Source: Phycisphaerae bacterium (GTDB taxonomy: Bacteria; Planctomycetota; Phycisphaerae; Sedimentisphaerales; Anaerohalosphaeraceae). From it: DNA of 64,000 bases. Made by a program: the position numbers and the translations under genes. The DNA is taken from the NCBI GenBank assembly GCA_014859965.1, contig JACZKQ010000186.1, forward strand, positions 24,539-88,538, read 5' to 3'. Below, piece by piece: positions 52,376 to 60,638 of the stretch. The notes below the pieces were generated by a model, which saw only the letters and a list, made by a program, of their open reading frames with translations, made no database searches and had not been told where the DNA came from. How positions within the stretch are numbered: position 1 is the first letter of the stretch; every line of letters begins with the position of its first letter.

Positions 52376-53290
52376 ATGGACCGTCGCCATTTTATGGCCG
52401 CAGGCATTGCCGCCGGCGCGGGTATTTCGGCAGGCGTTACGAGCGCATCGGCGCAGGAAACGTCCAATGCACCGAAGTTCAAGCTGCGCTACGGCCCCGA
52501 CCTGGGCACCTTTCGCGGCCACGTCGGCAATGATGTGATCGACAATATCAAATTCGCCGCCGACCAGGGCTTCCGGGCCATGTTCGACAACGGCCTCGGC
52601 GGAAAGCCCGTCGAGCTGCAGGAAAAAATCGCCGCCGAGATTGCAAAGCACGACATGAAGCTCGGCCCCTACGTGGTCTATCCGAACTTCGGCGATTCCA
52701 ATCTCATGACCAACAAGAAAGACAGCATCGAAGACTTTCTCAAGAAGATCGATGCCGGCAAAGAAGTGGTCAAGCGGACCGGCTGCGAAGGCATGCTCGT
52801 CGTCCCCGGCAAGGTCGACCAGCAGCTCGAAGTCGACTACCAAACCGCCAACCTCATAAAGGTCCTGCGCCGGGCCTGTGACATCGTCGAGAAGGACAAT
52901 GTCATGATCGTCCTTGAGCCGCTCAACCGCTGGAACCATCCCGGCCAGTTCCTCTACGGCATGCCGCAAACCTATATGATCTGCACCGCCGTCAACCACC
53001 CCTGCTGCAAGATCGTCGACGACATGTACCACCAGCAGATCACCGAAGGCAACCTCATCCCCAACATCGACCGCTCATGGGACCAGATCGGCGCCTTCCA
53101 TATCGGCGACAACCCCGGCCGAAGGGAACCGACCACCGGCGAGATCAATTACAAGAACGTCTTCCGCCATATCTATAAGAAGGGCTTCGACGGCGTACTG
53201 TGCTGCGAGCACGGCAGAAGCAAAGGCGGCAAAGAAGGCGAACTCGCCTTCATCGAGGCCTACCGCTGGGCGGATAGCTTCGAAGCGTAA
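52376..53290 (+). CDS. Tat-exported hydroxypyruvate isomerase-like TIM-barrel protein
   Basis: A 304-residue protein with a twin-arginine signal (DRRHFMAAG) and an AP-endonuclease-2 type barrel. VMIVLEPLNRWNHPGQFL holds the metal Glu; DDMYHQQITEGNL, FHIGDNPGRREPTTGEINYKN and CCEHGRSKGG match the hydroxypyruvate isomerase family. The exact substrate is unknown; export outside the cytoplasm makes a sugar or keto-sugar isomerase more likely than hydroxypyruvate. ATG 52376 has GGAGG 6 bases upstream. A terminator follows, so this gene may form its own transcript. Confidence 0.88.
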   Translation: MDRRHFMAAGIAAGAGISAGVTSASAQETSNAPKFKLRYGPDLGTFRGHVGNDVIDNIKFAADQGFRAMFDNGLGGKPVELQEKIAAEIAKHDMKLGPYVVYPNFGDSNLMTNKKDSIEDFLKKIDAGKEVVKRTGCEGMLVVPGKVDQQLEVDYQTANLIKVLRRACDIVEKDNVMIVLEPLNRWNHPGQFLYGMPQTYMICTAVNHPCCKIVDDMYHQQITEGNLIPNIDRSWDQIGAFHIGDNPGRREPTTGEINYKNVFRHIYKKGFDGVLCCEHGRSKGGKEGELAFIEAYRWADSFEA

Positions 53291-53300
53291 GTCATCAACG

Positions 53301-53331
53301 AACCGGCCCCTTAGGGACGCCGGTTTTTTTT
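53301..53331 (+). terminator. Intrinsic terminator after the HPI-like gene
   Basis: AACCGGC, 11-base loop, GCCGGTT followed by a run of eight Ts ending at 53331. Clear Rho-independent signal 11 bases after the stop codon. Confidence 0.9.
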
Positions 53332-53367
53332 ATGGAAACCGACAGTGAATTCAAAGGAGCAAGTTAA

Positions 53368-54012
53368 ATGAGTATCAGAAGTTTCGTTTTGCCGATCATC
53401 GCGGCCGCCATGCTGGTCTGTATGGGATGCCAAAAGCAGACGCGCCTGTTCAACGGAGAGGATTTCACCGGCTGGAAGATGCACGTCGATGACCCGTCCG
53501 TGGACGTCAACACCGTCTGGACGGTTAAAGACGGCGTGATCCACTGCACCGGCAAACCCAACGGCTACATCCGCACCACCGCCAAATACTCCGACTACAA
53601 GCTGCATGTCGAGTGGCGATGGCCCGAAGAGCCGACCAACAGCGGCGTCCTGCTGCACGCCAGCGGCGAAGATCAGGTCTGGCCGCGGTGCATCGAAGCC
53701 CAGCTCAAGACCGAAAACGCCGGCGATTTCGTGCTCATCCGGCACACCGGCATCACCGCAAACGGCGGCCCCACGCAAAGCGACGAAAAAATGTACGTTG
53801 TGCTCGCCAAGAAATTTGAGAGTACCGAAAAGGCGCCCGGCGAATGGAACAGCTATGATATCGCCTGCAAGGGTGACACGATCATGCTCTATGTCAACGG
53901 GCGGCTCCAGAACGCCGGACGCAAGGCCACCGACACGTCCGGTTGGATCTGCCTGCAGAGCGAAGGGTCCCCGATTGAATTCCGCAATATTTATCTTGTA
54001 CCCCTCAAGTAA
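53368..54012 (+). CDS. DUF1080 lipoprotein (3-keto-disaccharide hydrolase family)
   Basis: A 214-residue lipoprotein (lipobox MGC at residue 20). The jelly-roll reads LFNGEDFTGWKMH, VWTVKDGVIHCTGKPNGYIRTTAKYSDYKLHVEWRW, NSGVLLHASGEDQVWPRCIEAQL, GEWNSYDIACKGDTIMLYVNGRL and ends IEFRNIYLVPL, the DUF1080 layout. Family members hydrolyse 3-keto-glycosides after a Gfo/Idh/MocA dehydrogenase has oxidised the sugar. The next gene is such a dehydrogenase, 38 bases on. ATG 53368 has AAAGGAGC upstream. Confidence 0.9.
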   Translation: MSIRSFVLPIIAAAMLVCMGCQKQTRLFNGEDFTGWKMHVDDPSVDVNTVWTVKDGVIHCTGKPNGYIRTTAKYSDYKLHVEWRWPEEPTNSGVLLHASGEDQVWPRCIEAQLKTENAGDFVLIRHTGITANGGPTQSDEKMYVVLAKKFESTEKAPGEWNSYDIACKGDTIMLYVNGRLQNAGRKATDTSGWICLQSEGSPIEFRNIYLVPLK

Positions 54013-54050
54013 GAGGACATAATTTAATAAAATCCAGTAAGGAGCTTGCC

Positions 54051-55340
54051 ATGAAGCAGGAATACGCAAAGAGCGATGTAACGCGACGTGATTTCATGAA
54101 GACCACCGCCGCCGTTTCGCTGACGGCGATGGGCGTAGGCGCCCACGGCGTATTCGCCGCCGGCCCGGAACGGTTCCGCGTAGGCCTCATCGGCTGCGGC
54201 GGCCGCGGCACGGGCGCCGCCATCGACTGCCTCGCCGCCGACGGCGCCGTCGAGATCGTCGCCATGAGCGACCTCTTCGAGGACCGCCTCAAAGGCGCCG
54301 CAGGCGCCATCAAGGCGAAATTTCCCGACCGCTTCAAGGTCTCCCCGGAAAACATGTTCACCGGCTTTGACTGCAACAAAAAAGTCTGCGGCGTCGCCGA
54401 CGTCAATCTCGTCATCAGCGCCACCCCGCCCGGCTTTCGCCCGCTGGACCTTAAGGCCGCCGTCGAAGCCGGCAAGCACGTCTTCATGGAAAAGCCCGCC
54501 GCCACCGATCCCGCGGGCATACGCTCGGTGATCGCCTCGTCGGAACTGGCCGAACAGAAGGGCCTTGCCATAGTCGCCGGCACCCAGCGCCGCCACCAGA
54601 AGCATTACATCGAACTCCTCAAACGCGTCCAGGACGGCGCCATCGGCGAGATCAAAACCGCCCAGGCCTACTGGAACGGCGGCGATATGATCGGTTACTG
54701 GAAGTGGTATGAAAAGGGTCCCATGACCGGCATGGAATGGCAGTGCCGCAGTTGGCCGTGGTTCGTCTGGACCAGCGGCGACCACATGGTCGAGCAGCAC
54801 GTCCACAACCTCGACATCGTCAACTGGGCCATGGGCACACACCCCATCTCGGCAACCGGCATGGGCGGACGCCAGGTCCGCACCCAGGGCAACATCTGGG
54901 ACCACTTCGCCGTCGAATACGAATACGCCCCCGGCGTCCGCGTGCTCAGCATGTGCCGCCAGATCAACGGCTGCACCGACAATGTCAGCGAGCATATCGT
55001 CGGCACAAAGGGCACCTGCTACACCGACGGCGGCGGCGGCCGCATCTACGGCGTTAACGGCTACAGCTATGAGGGTCCCAACCCGAACCCATACGTCGAG
55101 GAACACAAAAACCTGATCGCCAGTATCCGCGCCGGCAAGCCCCTCAACGAAGGCAAGCGCGTCGCCGAAAGCACCATGACCGCCATCCTCGGCCGCATGA
55201 GCGCCTACACCGGCCGAGCCATGAAATGGGACTGGGCCATGAAGGCCTCCAAACTCGACCTGACGCCCGAACGCTACGACCTGAGCTACGATATGCCAAT
55301 GCGGCCGTTAGCAATGCCGGGCAAGACCCCGTTGATCTGA
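54051..55340 (+). CDS. Tat-exported Gfo/Idh/MocA oxidoreductase, copy 1
   Basis: A 429-residue NAD(P)-dependent oxidoreductase with a Tat signal (TRRDFMKTTAAVS). Rossmann GLIGCGGRGTG (about residues 47-57), the catalytic HVFMEKPAATDP (Lys-Pro about 150), AGTQRRH, EQHVHNLDIVNWAMG, and the substrate barrel to the C-terminus ending MPGKTPLI. Such Tat forms keep NADP tightly bound, as known for glucose-fructose oxidoreductase. Reaction inferred: sugar oxidation, possibly at C3, feeding the DUF1080 enzyme upstream. AAGGAGC precedes ATG 54051. Confidence 0.93.
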   Translation: MKQEYAKSDVTRRDFMKTTAAVSLTAMGVGAHGVFAAGPERFRVGLIGCGGRGTGAAIDCLAADGAVEIVAMSDLFEDRLKGAAGAIKAKFPDRFKVSPENMFTGFDCNKKVCGVADVNLVISATPPGFRPLDLKAAVEAGKHVFMEKPAATDPAGIRSVIASSELAEQKGLAIVAGTQRRHQKHYIELLKRVQDGAIGEIKTAQAYWNGGDMIGYWKWYEKGPMTGMEWQCRSWPWFVWTSGDHMVEQHVHNLDIVNWAMGTHPISATGMGGRQVRTQGNIWDHFAVEYEYAPGVRVLSMCRQINGCTDNVSEHIVGTKGTCYTDGGGGRIYGVNGYSYEGPNPNPYVEEHKNLIASIRAGKPLNEGKRVAESTMTAILGRMSAYTGRAMKWDWAMKASKLDLTPERYDLSYDMPMRPLAMPGKTPLI

Positions 55341-55447
55341 GAAGGTCCATAGCTCTGCTATCACAAATCTGATACCATTGCGGAGCTTAAAATAAGGCAT
55401 TAGGTGCCTTCTGGTTAAGGCTGTTTTGTTGTAAAGGAAACCTGCAA

Positions 55448-56707
55448 GTGCAGAACTTACAATCGATCGCCGCCGGCGCGTTTGCCGCCGGGTCCGACAA
55501 GATCCGTGTCGGTGTCATCGGCTGCGGTGCGCGCGGTACCGGCGCCGCCAAGAACTGTGTCGAGTCCTCGCCCAACGTCGAAATCGTCGCACTCGGCGAC
55601 ACGTTCAAAGACCGCGTCGATACGTGCCTCAAAGCGCTAAAAACCAACGACACCGCCGAAAAGAGCGAATGGAGCGCTGCCGGCCCGTGGAAACACGCCG
55701 ACAAGATCACCGCCACGCCCGAGACCTGCTTTGCCGGCTTCGACGCCTATAAGCAGGTCATCGCCTGTGACGTCGATCTCGTCCTCTTAGCCACGCCGCC
55801 GCACTTTCGCCCCATCCACCTCAAGGCCGCCGTCGATGCGGGCAAGCACGTCTTTATCGAAAAACCCGTCGCCGTCGACCCCGTGGGCATCCGCTCCGTC
55901 CTCGCCTCGTCGGAACTGGCGAAGCAAAAGGGCCTCTCCATCGTCGCCGGCACCCAGCGTCGACACGATCCGCAGTACGTCGAACTCATGAAGCGCATCC
56001 ACGCCGGCCAGATCGGCGACCTCCTCGGCGGCGAGTGCTACTGGGTCCAGGGCTGGGTCCGCCAGTGGGGCTTCTGGCACGAACGCCAACCCCAATGGTC
56101 CGACATGGAATGGCAGGTCCGCAACTGGTACTACTTCACCTGGCTCTCCGGCGACCATCTCGTCGAGCAGCACGTCCACAACATCGACGTCATCAACTGG
56201 GCTATGGGCACGCCGCCCGTCCAGATCATGTCCCTCGGCGGCCGACAGGTCCGCACCGAGCCCGAGTTCGGCAACATCTACGACCACTTCGGCGTAGAAT
56301 TCGAATACCCCAACGGCGCCCGCGTCCTCAGCATGGCCCGCCAGATCACCGGCTGCACAGAAATCATCGGCGAACGCGTCGTCGGCGCAACGGGCACCGC
56401 CCGCGCAGGCGTCATCGAAGGCGCAAATCCCTGGACCTACACCGGCCCGCGACCCAATCCCTATGAGCAGGAGCACGCCGATCTCATCGCAAGCATCCGC
56501 AGCGGCAGCCCGCTCAACGAAGGCCGCCAGGTCGCCGAAAGCACCCTCTGCGCAATCGCCGGCCGAATGAGCGCCTACACCGGCCGCGAGATGAAATATG
56601 AGTGGGTCCTGAAGGCCTCGAAGCTCGACCTTTCGCCCGCAAAATATGAGTTCGGCCCGATCCCCGTCGCCCCGGTGGCAATGCCCGGCCAAACCCCGCT
56701 CACGTGA
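55448..56707 (+). CDS. Gfo/Idh/MocA oxidoreductase, copy 2, without export signal
   Basis: A 419-residue paralogue starting at GTG 55448 (AAAGGA 9 bases upstream). Its N-terminus is VQNLQSIAAGAFAAGSDKIRV: the FAAGS joint where paralogues end their Tat peptide is kept, but the RRxF part is missing. An in-frame stop lies 60 bases further upstream with no other ATG, so the signal is truly absent. Catalytic HVFIEKPVAVDP, AGTQRRH and EQHVHNIDVINWAMG are intact. It would be cytoplasmic unless another signal exists. Part of the same direction run, 107 bases after copy 1. Confidence 0.9.
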   Translation: MQNLQSIAAGAFAAGSDKIRVGVIGCGARGTGAAKNCVESSPNVEIVALGDTFKDRVDTCLKALKTNDTAEKSEWSAAGPWKHADKITATPETCFAGFDAYKQVIACDVDLVLLATPPHFRPIHLKAAVDAGKHVFIEKPVAVDPVGIRSVLASSELAKQKGLSIVAGTQRRHDPQYVELMKRIHAGQIGDLLGGECYWVQGWVRQWGFWHERQPQWSDMEWQVRNWYYFTWLSGDHLVEQHVHNIDVINWAMGTPPVQIMSLGGRQVRTEPEFGNIYDHFGVEFEYPNGARVLSMARQITGCTEIIGERVVGATGTARAGVIEGANPWTYTGPRPNPYEQEHADLIASIRSGSPLNEGRQVAESTLCAIAGRMSAYTGREMKYEWVLKASKLDLSPAKYEFGPIPVAPVAMPGQTPLT

Positions 56708-56752
56708 AACAAATAGGAGCAAGACACGCCTTGCCCTCGGCAGGATGTAACG

Positions 56753-58081
56753 ATGCCAGACAATATGGAAAACAATAAAATGAACAGCAAATCAATCTCA
56801 CGGCGAACGTTCATCAAAACAACCGCGGCGGTTTCCATCGGCACGATGGCGGTTCCGGCCGCACAGGTCTTCGCCGCCGGCTCCGACGAACTCAAGGTCG
56901 GCCTCGTCGGCTGCGGCGGCCGAGGCACCGGCGCCGCCACACAAGCCCTCATGAGCACCAAAACACCCGTCAAGCTCTGGGCCATGGCCGACGTCTTCCG
57001 CGACAAACTCGACTCCTGCTACGGCCTCCTCGCAAACGGCGGCAAAGGCCGCTACGACCGCGAAGACACCCCCTCGCTCCTCGAACAGATGAACGTCCCC
57101 GAAGACCGCAAGTTCACCGGCTTCGACGCCTGCCGAAAAGTCATCGAAAGCGGCGTCGACATCGTCATCCTCGCCACGCCCCCGAATTTCCGCGCACAGC
57201 AATTCAAAGCCTGCGTCGAAGCAAACAAACATGTCTTCATGGAAAAGCCCGCCGCCGTCGATCCCGCGGGCATCCGCATCATGATCGAAGCGAGCAAACT
57301 CGCCGAAAAGAAAGGCCTTTCCGTCGTCGCCGGCACCCAGCGCCGCCACCAGAACCACTACATCGAAATCATGAAGCGCATCCACGACGGCGCCATCGGC
57401 GAAATCCGCGCCGCCCAATGCTACTGGAACGGCTGGGGCGCAAGCCTCACCCGGCCCAAACCCGCCGACATGTCCGACGTCGAATGGCAGATCCGCACCT
57501 GGTACCACTGGCTTTGGCTCTGCGGTGACCACATCGTCGAGCAGCACGTCCACAACCTCGACATCATGAACTGGGCCCTGCAAGGCCACCCCGTCCAGTG
57601 CCTCGGCATGGGCGGCCGACAGGTCCGCACCGGCGGCAACATCTTCGACCACTTTATCATCGAATTCGAGTACCCCAACGGCGTCAAGGTCGCCAGCTTC
57701 TGCCACCAGATGGCCGGCGTCGGCAACCGCGTCTCCGAACACATCGTCGGCACAAAAGGCCGCGCCTACATCGACAGCGCCTCCGGCTACATCACCGGCC
57801 CCAACGCCTTCAAGCCCGGCGACTCGCCCAATCCTTACCTGCAGGAGCATGCCGACCTGATCCACAGCATCCGCAGCGGCAAGCCGATCAACGACGGCCT
57901 CGCCGTCAGCGAAAGCACCCTCTGCGGCATCATGGGCCGCATGAGTGCCTACACCGGACGCGCCCTGAAATGGGACTGGGCTCTCAAAGCCAGCAAGCTC
58001 GACCTTAGCCTCGAAAAATATGAATTAGGACCGTTGCCCGTCGCCCCGGTCCCCGTCCCCGGCCAGACCCCGCTTGTATGA
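56753..58081 (+). CDS. Tat-exported Gfo/Idh/MocA oxidoreductase, copy 3
   Basis: A 442-residue paralogue with a Tat signal (SRRTFIKTTAAVSIG), Rossmann GLVGCGGRGTG, catalytic HVFMEKPAAVDP, AGTQRRH, EQHVHNLDIMNWALQG and C-terminal GRALKWDWALKASKLDLSL. Like copy 1 it probably oxidises a sugar outside the cytoplasm with a bound nicotinamide cofactor. Start ATG 56753 (AGGATGTAACG upstream); a second ATG at 56765 is possible. 45 bases after copy 2; 229 bases before the next gene. Confidence 0.93.
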   Translation: MPDNMENNKMNSKSISRRTFIKTTAAVSIGTMAVPAAQVFAAGSDELKVGLVGCGGRGTGAATQALMSTKTPVKLWAMADVFRDKLDSCYGLLANGGKGRYDREDTPSLLEQMNVPEDRKFTGFDACRKVIESGVDIVILATPPNFRAQQFKACVEANKHVFMEKPAAVDPAGIRIMIEASKLAEKKGLSVVAGTQRRHQNHYIEIMKRIHDGAIGEIRAAQCYWNGWGASLTRPKPADMSDVEWQIRTWYHWLWLCGDHIVEQHVHNLDIMNWALQGHPVQCLGMGGRQVRTGGNIFDHFIIEFEYPNGVKVASFCHQMAGVGNRVSEHIVGTKGRAYIDSASGYITGPNAFKPGDSPNPYLQEHADLIHSIRSGKPINDGLAVSESTLCGIMGRMSAYTGRALKWDWALKASKLDLSLEKYELGPLPVAPVPVPGQTPLV

Positions 58082-58310
58082 ATCTGAAAACCAGGGACAG
58101 GCATCCGTTTTGCCATAAAATGCCAGGCGTCAAACGTCTTTAGAATATGAATCGTGAAATTGTCAAAGCAGAAGGGCTCCGAAGATAAGCAGGTGTTCGC
58201 AGAGGAAGACACGAATATCTGCGCAAATCTGCGACATCTGCGGATCAAACAATCGCCGCCGCCTGCGGCAGAAACGCTACAAAAAACAATTGAATAAACA
58301 GGAGCATAAC
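58082..58310. other. Intergenic DNA between copies 3 and the TIM-barrel gene
   Basis: No supported gene. It holds a triple ATCTGCG direct repeat and the ribosome site AGGAG before 58311. No promoter of good quality is seen. Confidence 0.5.
58217..58242 (+). repeat. Three short ATCTGCG direct repeats
   Basis: ATCTGCG at 58217-58223, 58227-58233 and 58236-58242, steps of 10 and 9 bases. Too short for CRISPR, no spacer-like units. Similar sequences occur in other spacers of such genomes, so this may be a degraded repeat or a protein-binding cluster. Confidence 0.45.
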
Positions 58311-59204
58311 ATGGACCGACGTCATTTCATCGCCTCCGCCGCCGGCGCAGCCGCACTGGCCGGTGCCGGCCTCAAACCCGCAGCCGCAATAGCCCAGGAC
58401 CAGCCGAAAAAAGAAGCCGTCCTCAAGCTCGCCAGCCAGGACGGCCGCATCCCCGGAGGCAATCTCGCCGAAAAAGTCCGCAAGCTCCAGGACTGGGGCG
58501 GCGTCGGCCTCGAAGTCGGCGGCGGCGGACTCCCCGGCCGCGTCAAGGAAATCAAGGACGCCCTCAGGGGCACCAACGTCAAAATGGCCGCCATCTGCGC
58601 CGGCTTCCGCGGCGTGCCCATCTCGCACGACCCCGAAATCCGCAAGCAGGCCATCGAAAGCAGCAAAGAAATCCTCACCGCCGCCGGCGAACTCGAATCG
58701 ACCGGCATGATCATCGTCCCCGCCTTCAACGGCCAGACCGAACTCAACAACAAGGAAGGCCGCAAAATCCTCCTCGAAGAAGTCCTCCCCCAGCTCGGCG
58801 ACCACGCCGTAAAATGCGGCACCCGCGTCCTCCTGGAGCCCCTCAACCGCGGCGAGTGCTTCTTCCTTCGCCTCCTCGCCGACGCCGCCGCCATCTGCCG
58901 CGACGCCAAACACCCCGGCGTCTGCATGATGGGCGACTTCTACCACATGTGCATCGAAGAGACCAGCGACTGCGGCGCCTTCCTCTCCGCCGGCAAATAC
59001 TGTCACCACGTCCACCTCGCCAGCCGCGCACGCAACCTCCCCGGCCAGGATGACCGCAGCTTCGTCGACGGCTTCCGAGGCCTCAAGATGATCGGCTACC
59101 AGGACTACTGCTCCCTCGAATGCGGCTGCAAGGGCGACCCCAACGTCGAAATCCCCAAGTCGTTCCGCCTCCTCGAACAGCAGTGGGCCGAGGCGAAAAT
59201 ATAG
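58311..59204 (+). CDS. Tat-exported sugar isomerase/epimerase-like TIM-barrel protein
   Basis: A 297-residue xylose-isomerase-like TIM barrel with a Tat signal (MDRRHFIASAAGAAALAGAG). TRVLLEPLNRGECF carries the metal Glu; GDFYHMCIEETSDC, HHVHLASRARNLPGQDD and LECGCKG follow. It belongs with the D-psicose/L-ribulose epimerase type barrels, but the substrate is unknown. ATG 58311 has AGGAG 6 bases upstream; a start at 58290 lacks this. Placed between two oxidoreductases, it likely acts on an oxidised sugar. Confidence 0.88.
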   Translation: MDRRHFIASAAGAAALAGAGLKPAAAIAQDQPKKEAVLKLASQDGRIPGGNLAEKVRKLQDWGGVGLEVGGGGLPGRVKEIKDALRGTNVKMAAICAGFRGVPISHDPEIRKQAIESSKEILTAAGELESTGMIIVPAFNGQTELNNKEGRKILLEEVLPQLGDHAVKCGTRVLLEPLNRGECFFLRLLADAAAICRDAKHPGVCMMGDFYHMCIEETSDCGAFLSAGKYCHHVHLASRARNLPGQDDRSFVDGFRGLKMIGYQDYCSLECGCKGDPNVEIPKSFRLLEQQWAEAKI

Positions 59205-59257
59205 TATGTCACGTTAGATCAGGTTGTACTAACTTCACGTTTGAAAGGAAAAACAGT

Positions 59258-60538
59258 ATGAGTCAAATGAACAGAATCGTCCGCGGCCTCTCGCGGCGGG
59301 ATTTCATGAAGACCTCGGCCGCCGTCGGCGCCGCGGCCATGATCAGTCCCGGCGTCTTCGCGGCCGCACCCGAAAAACTCCGCATCGGCCTCATCGGCTG
59401 CGGCGGACGCGGCAACGGCGCGCTCAACGATTGTATCGAAGCGGGCAAGATCGTCGGCATTCCCACCGAGGTCGTCGCCACCGCCGACTGGTTCAAGCAC
59501 AAGGCCGTCGGAACCGGCCGCGGCAAGGGCGTGCCCGAAGAACGCTGCTTCGGCGGCGCCGACTGCTACAAGAAGCTGCTCGCCACCGACGTCGACGTGG
59601 TCCTCATCGCAACCTCGCCCAACTTCCGCCCGCTCCACCTCGAAGCGGCGATTAAAGCCGGCAAGCACGTCTTCATGGAAAAGCCCGTAGCCGTCGACCC
59701 GCCCGGTGGCCGTCAGGTCATCGCCGCCGGTGAACTCGCCAAGAGCGCAGGCCTGGCCATCGTCGCAGGCACCCAGCGCCGCCACGAAGCCTCCTACCAG
59801 AAAATGGCCCATCGCATCGGCGAAGGCGCCATCGGAACCATCCTCGGCGGCGCCATCTATTGGTGCGGCGGAGCACTCTGGTACCAGCGCAAAAACCAGA
59901 ACGAATCCGACGCCGACTACATGGTCCGCAACTGGGTCAGCTTCACCGAAATGTCCGGCGACCACATCGTCGAGCAGCACGTCCATAACATCGACGTCGC
60001 CATGTGGTACCTCGGCCGCCCGCCCGTCGCCGCCCTCGGCTTCGGCGGACGCGCACGCCGCAAAACCGGCAACCAGTTCGACTTCCACAGCATCGACTTC
60101 GACTGGGGCGAAGGCTGCCACATCCACAGCATGTGCCGACAGATCAACAGCACCGACGGCCGCGTCAGCGAATACTTCACAGGCACCAACGGCACGACCT
60201 GGGGCAACGGCGGACTCAACATGTTCAACAAGAAGGAAATCACGGTTCCCGACTTTGAAGAACGCAACCCGTACGTCCAGGAGCACGTGGCCCTCATGCG
60301 CAGCATCATCGCCGACAAGCCCCTCAACGAGGCAAAGAACGTCGCCGAAGCCACGCTCGTCGCCATCATGGGACGCATCGCCACCTACACCGGCAAACTC
60401 GTCCGGTACAAAGACGTGGTCGAAAACGCCAACACGCCGTGGTACAACCTCAAGTGCAGCCCCTCGGCTGAAGACTTCGAAAAGGGCGCAGTAAAGGCCC
60501 CGGCCGACGATGTCGCCGCCATTCCCGGCACCGACTAA
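59258..60538 (+). CDS. Tat-exported Gfo/Idh/MocA oxidoreductase, copy 4
   Basis: A 426-residue paralogue: Tat signal (LSRRDFMKTSAAVGAAAM), GLIGCGGRGNG, catalytic HVFMEKPVAVDP, AGTQRRHEASYQKM, EQHVHNIDVAMWYLG and a C-terminus with a longer loop (EDFEKGAVKAPADD) than the others. ATG 59258 has AAAGGAA 7 bases upstream; upstream reading in frame is inside the previous gene. It is the most divergent of the four and may have a different sugar. Confidence 0.93.
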   Translation: MSQMNRIVRGLSRRDFMKTSAAVGAAAMISPGVFAAAPEKLRIGLIGCGGRGNGALNDCIEAGKIVGIPTEVVATADWFKHKAVGTGRGKGVPEERCFGGADCYKKLLATDVDVVLIATSPNFRPLHLEAAIKAGKHVFMEKPVAVDPPGGRQVIAAGELAKSAGLAIVAGTQRRHEASYQKMAHRIGEGAIGTILGGAIYWCGGALWYQRKNQNESDADYMVRNWVSFTEMSGDHIVEQHVHNIDVAMWYLGRPPVAALGFGGRARRKTGNQFDFHSIDFDWGEGCHIHSMCRQINSTDGRVSEYFTGTNGTTWGNGGLNMFNKKEITVPDFEERNPYVQEHVALMRSIIADKPLNEAKNVAEATLVAIMGRIATYTGKLVRYKDVVENANTPWYNLKCSPSAEDFEKGAVKAPADDVAAIPGTD

Positions 60539-60566
60539 ATCGCGTTTGGCAATAGACGCAAGACCC

Positions 60567-60599
60567 ATGGCCGCGGCCGATCCATTCAGCCGCGGCCAT
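60567..60599 (+). terminator. Terminator-like hairpin after copy 4
   Basis: ATGGCCGCGGC, 11-base loop, GCCGCGGCCAT: a perfect 11-base GC-rich stem, then TTCTTGCT. It lies between copy 4 and the deacetylase-like gene and may end the main transcript or only slow polymerase. Confidence 0.65.
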
Positions 60600-60638
60600 T
60601 TCTTGCTCAGTTCAACGGTTCCTGTAAAGGAGGCCACC

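Noticed and set aside
54024..55106. 360-codon minus frame opposite oxidoreductase copy 1
   Set aside because: The alanine/valine/glycine-rich product mirrors the C-ending codons of the oxidoreductase; similar mirrors occur opposite all four copies.
58217..58242. Possible CRISPR array
   Set aside because: Repeat units are 7 bases with 2-3 base gaps; no spacers and no cas genes.
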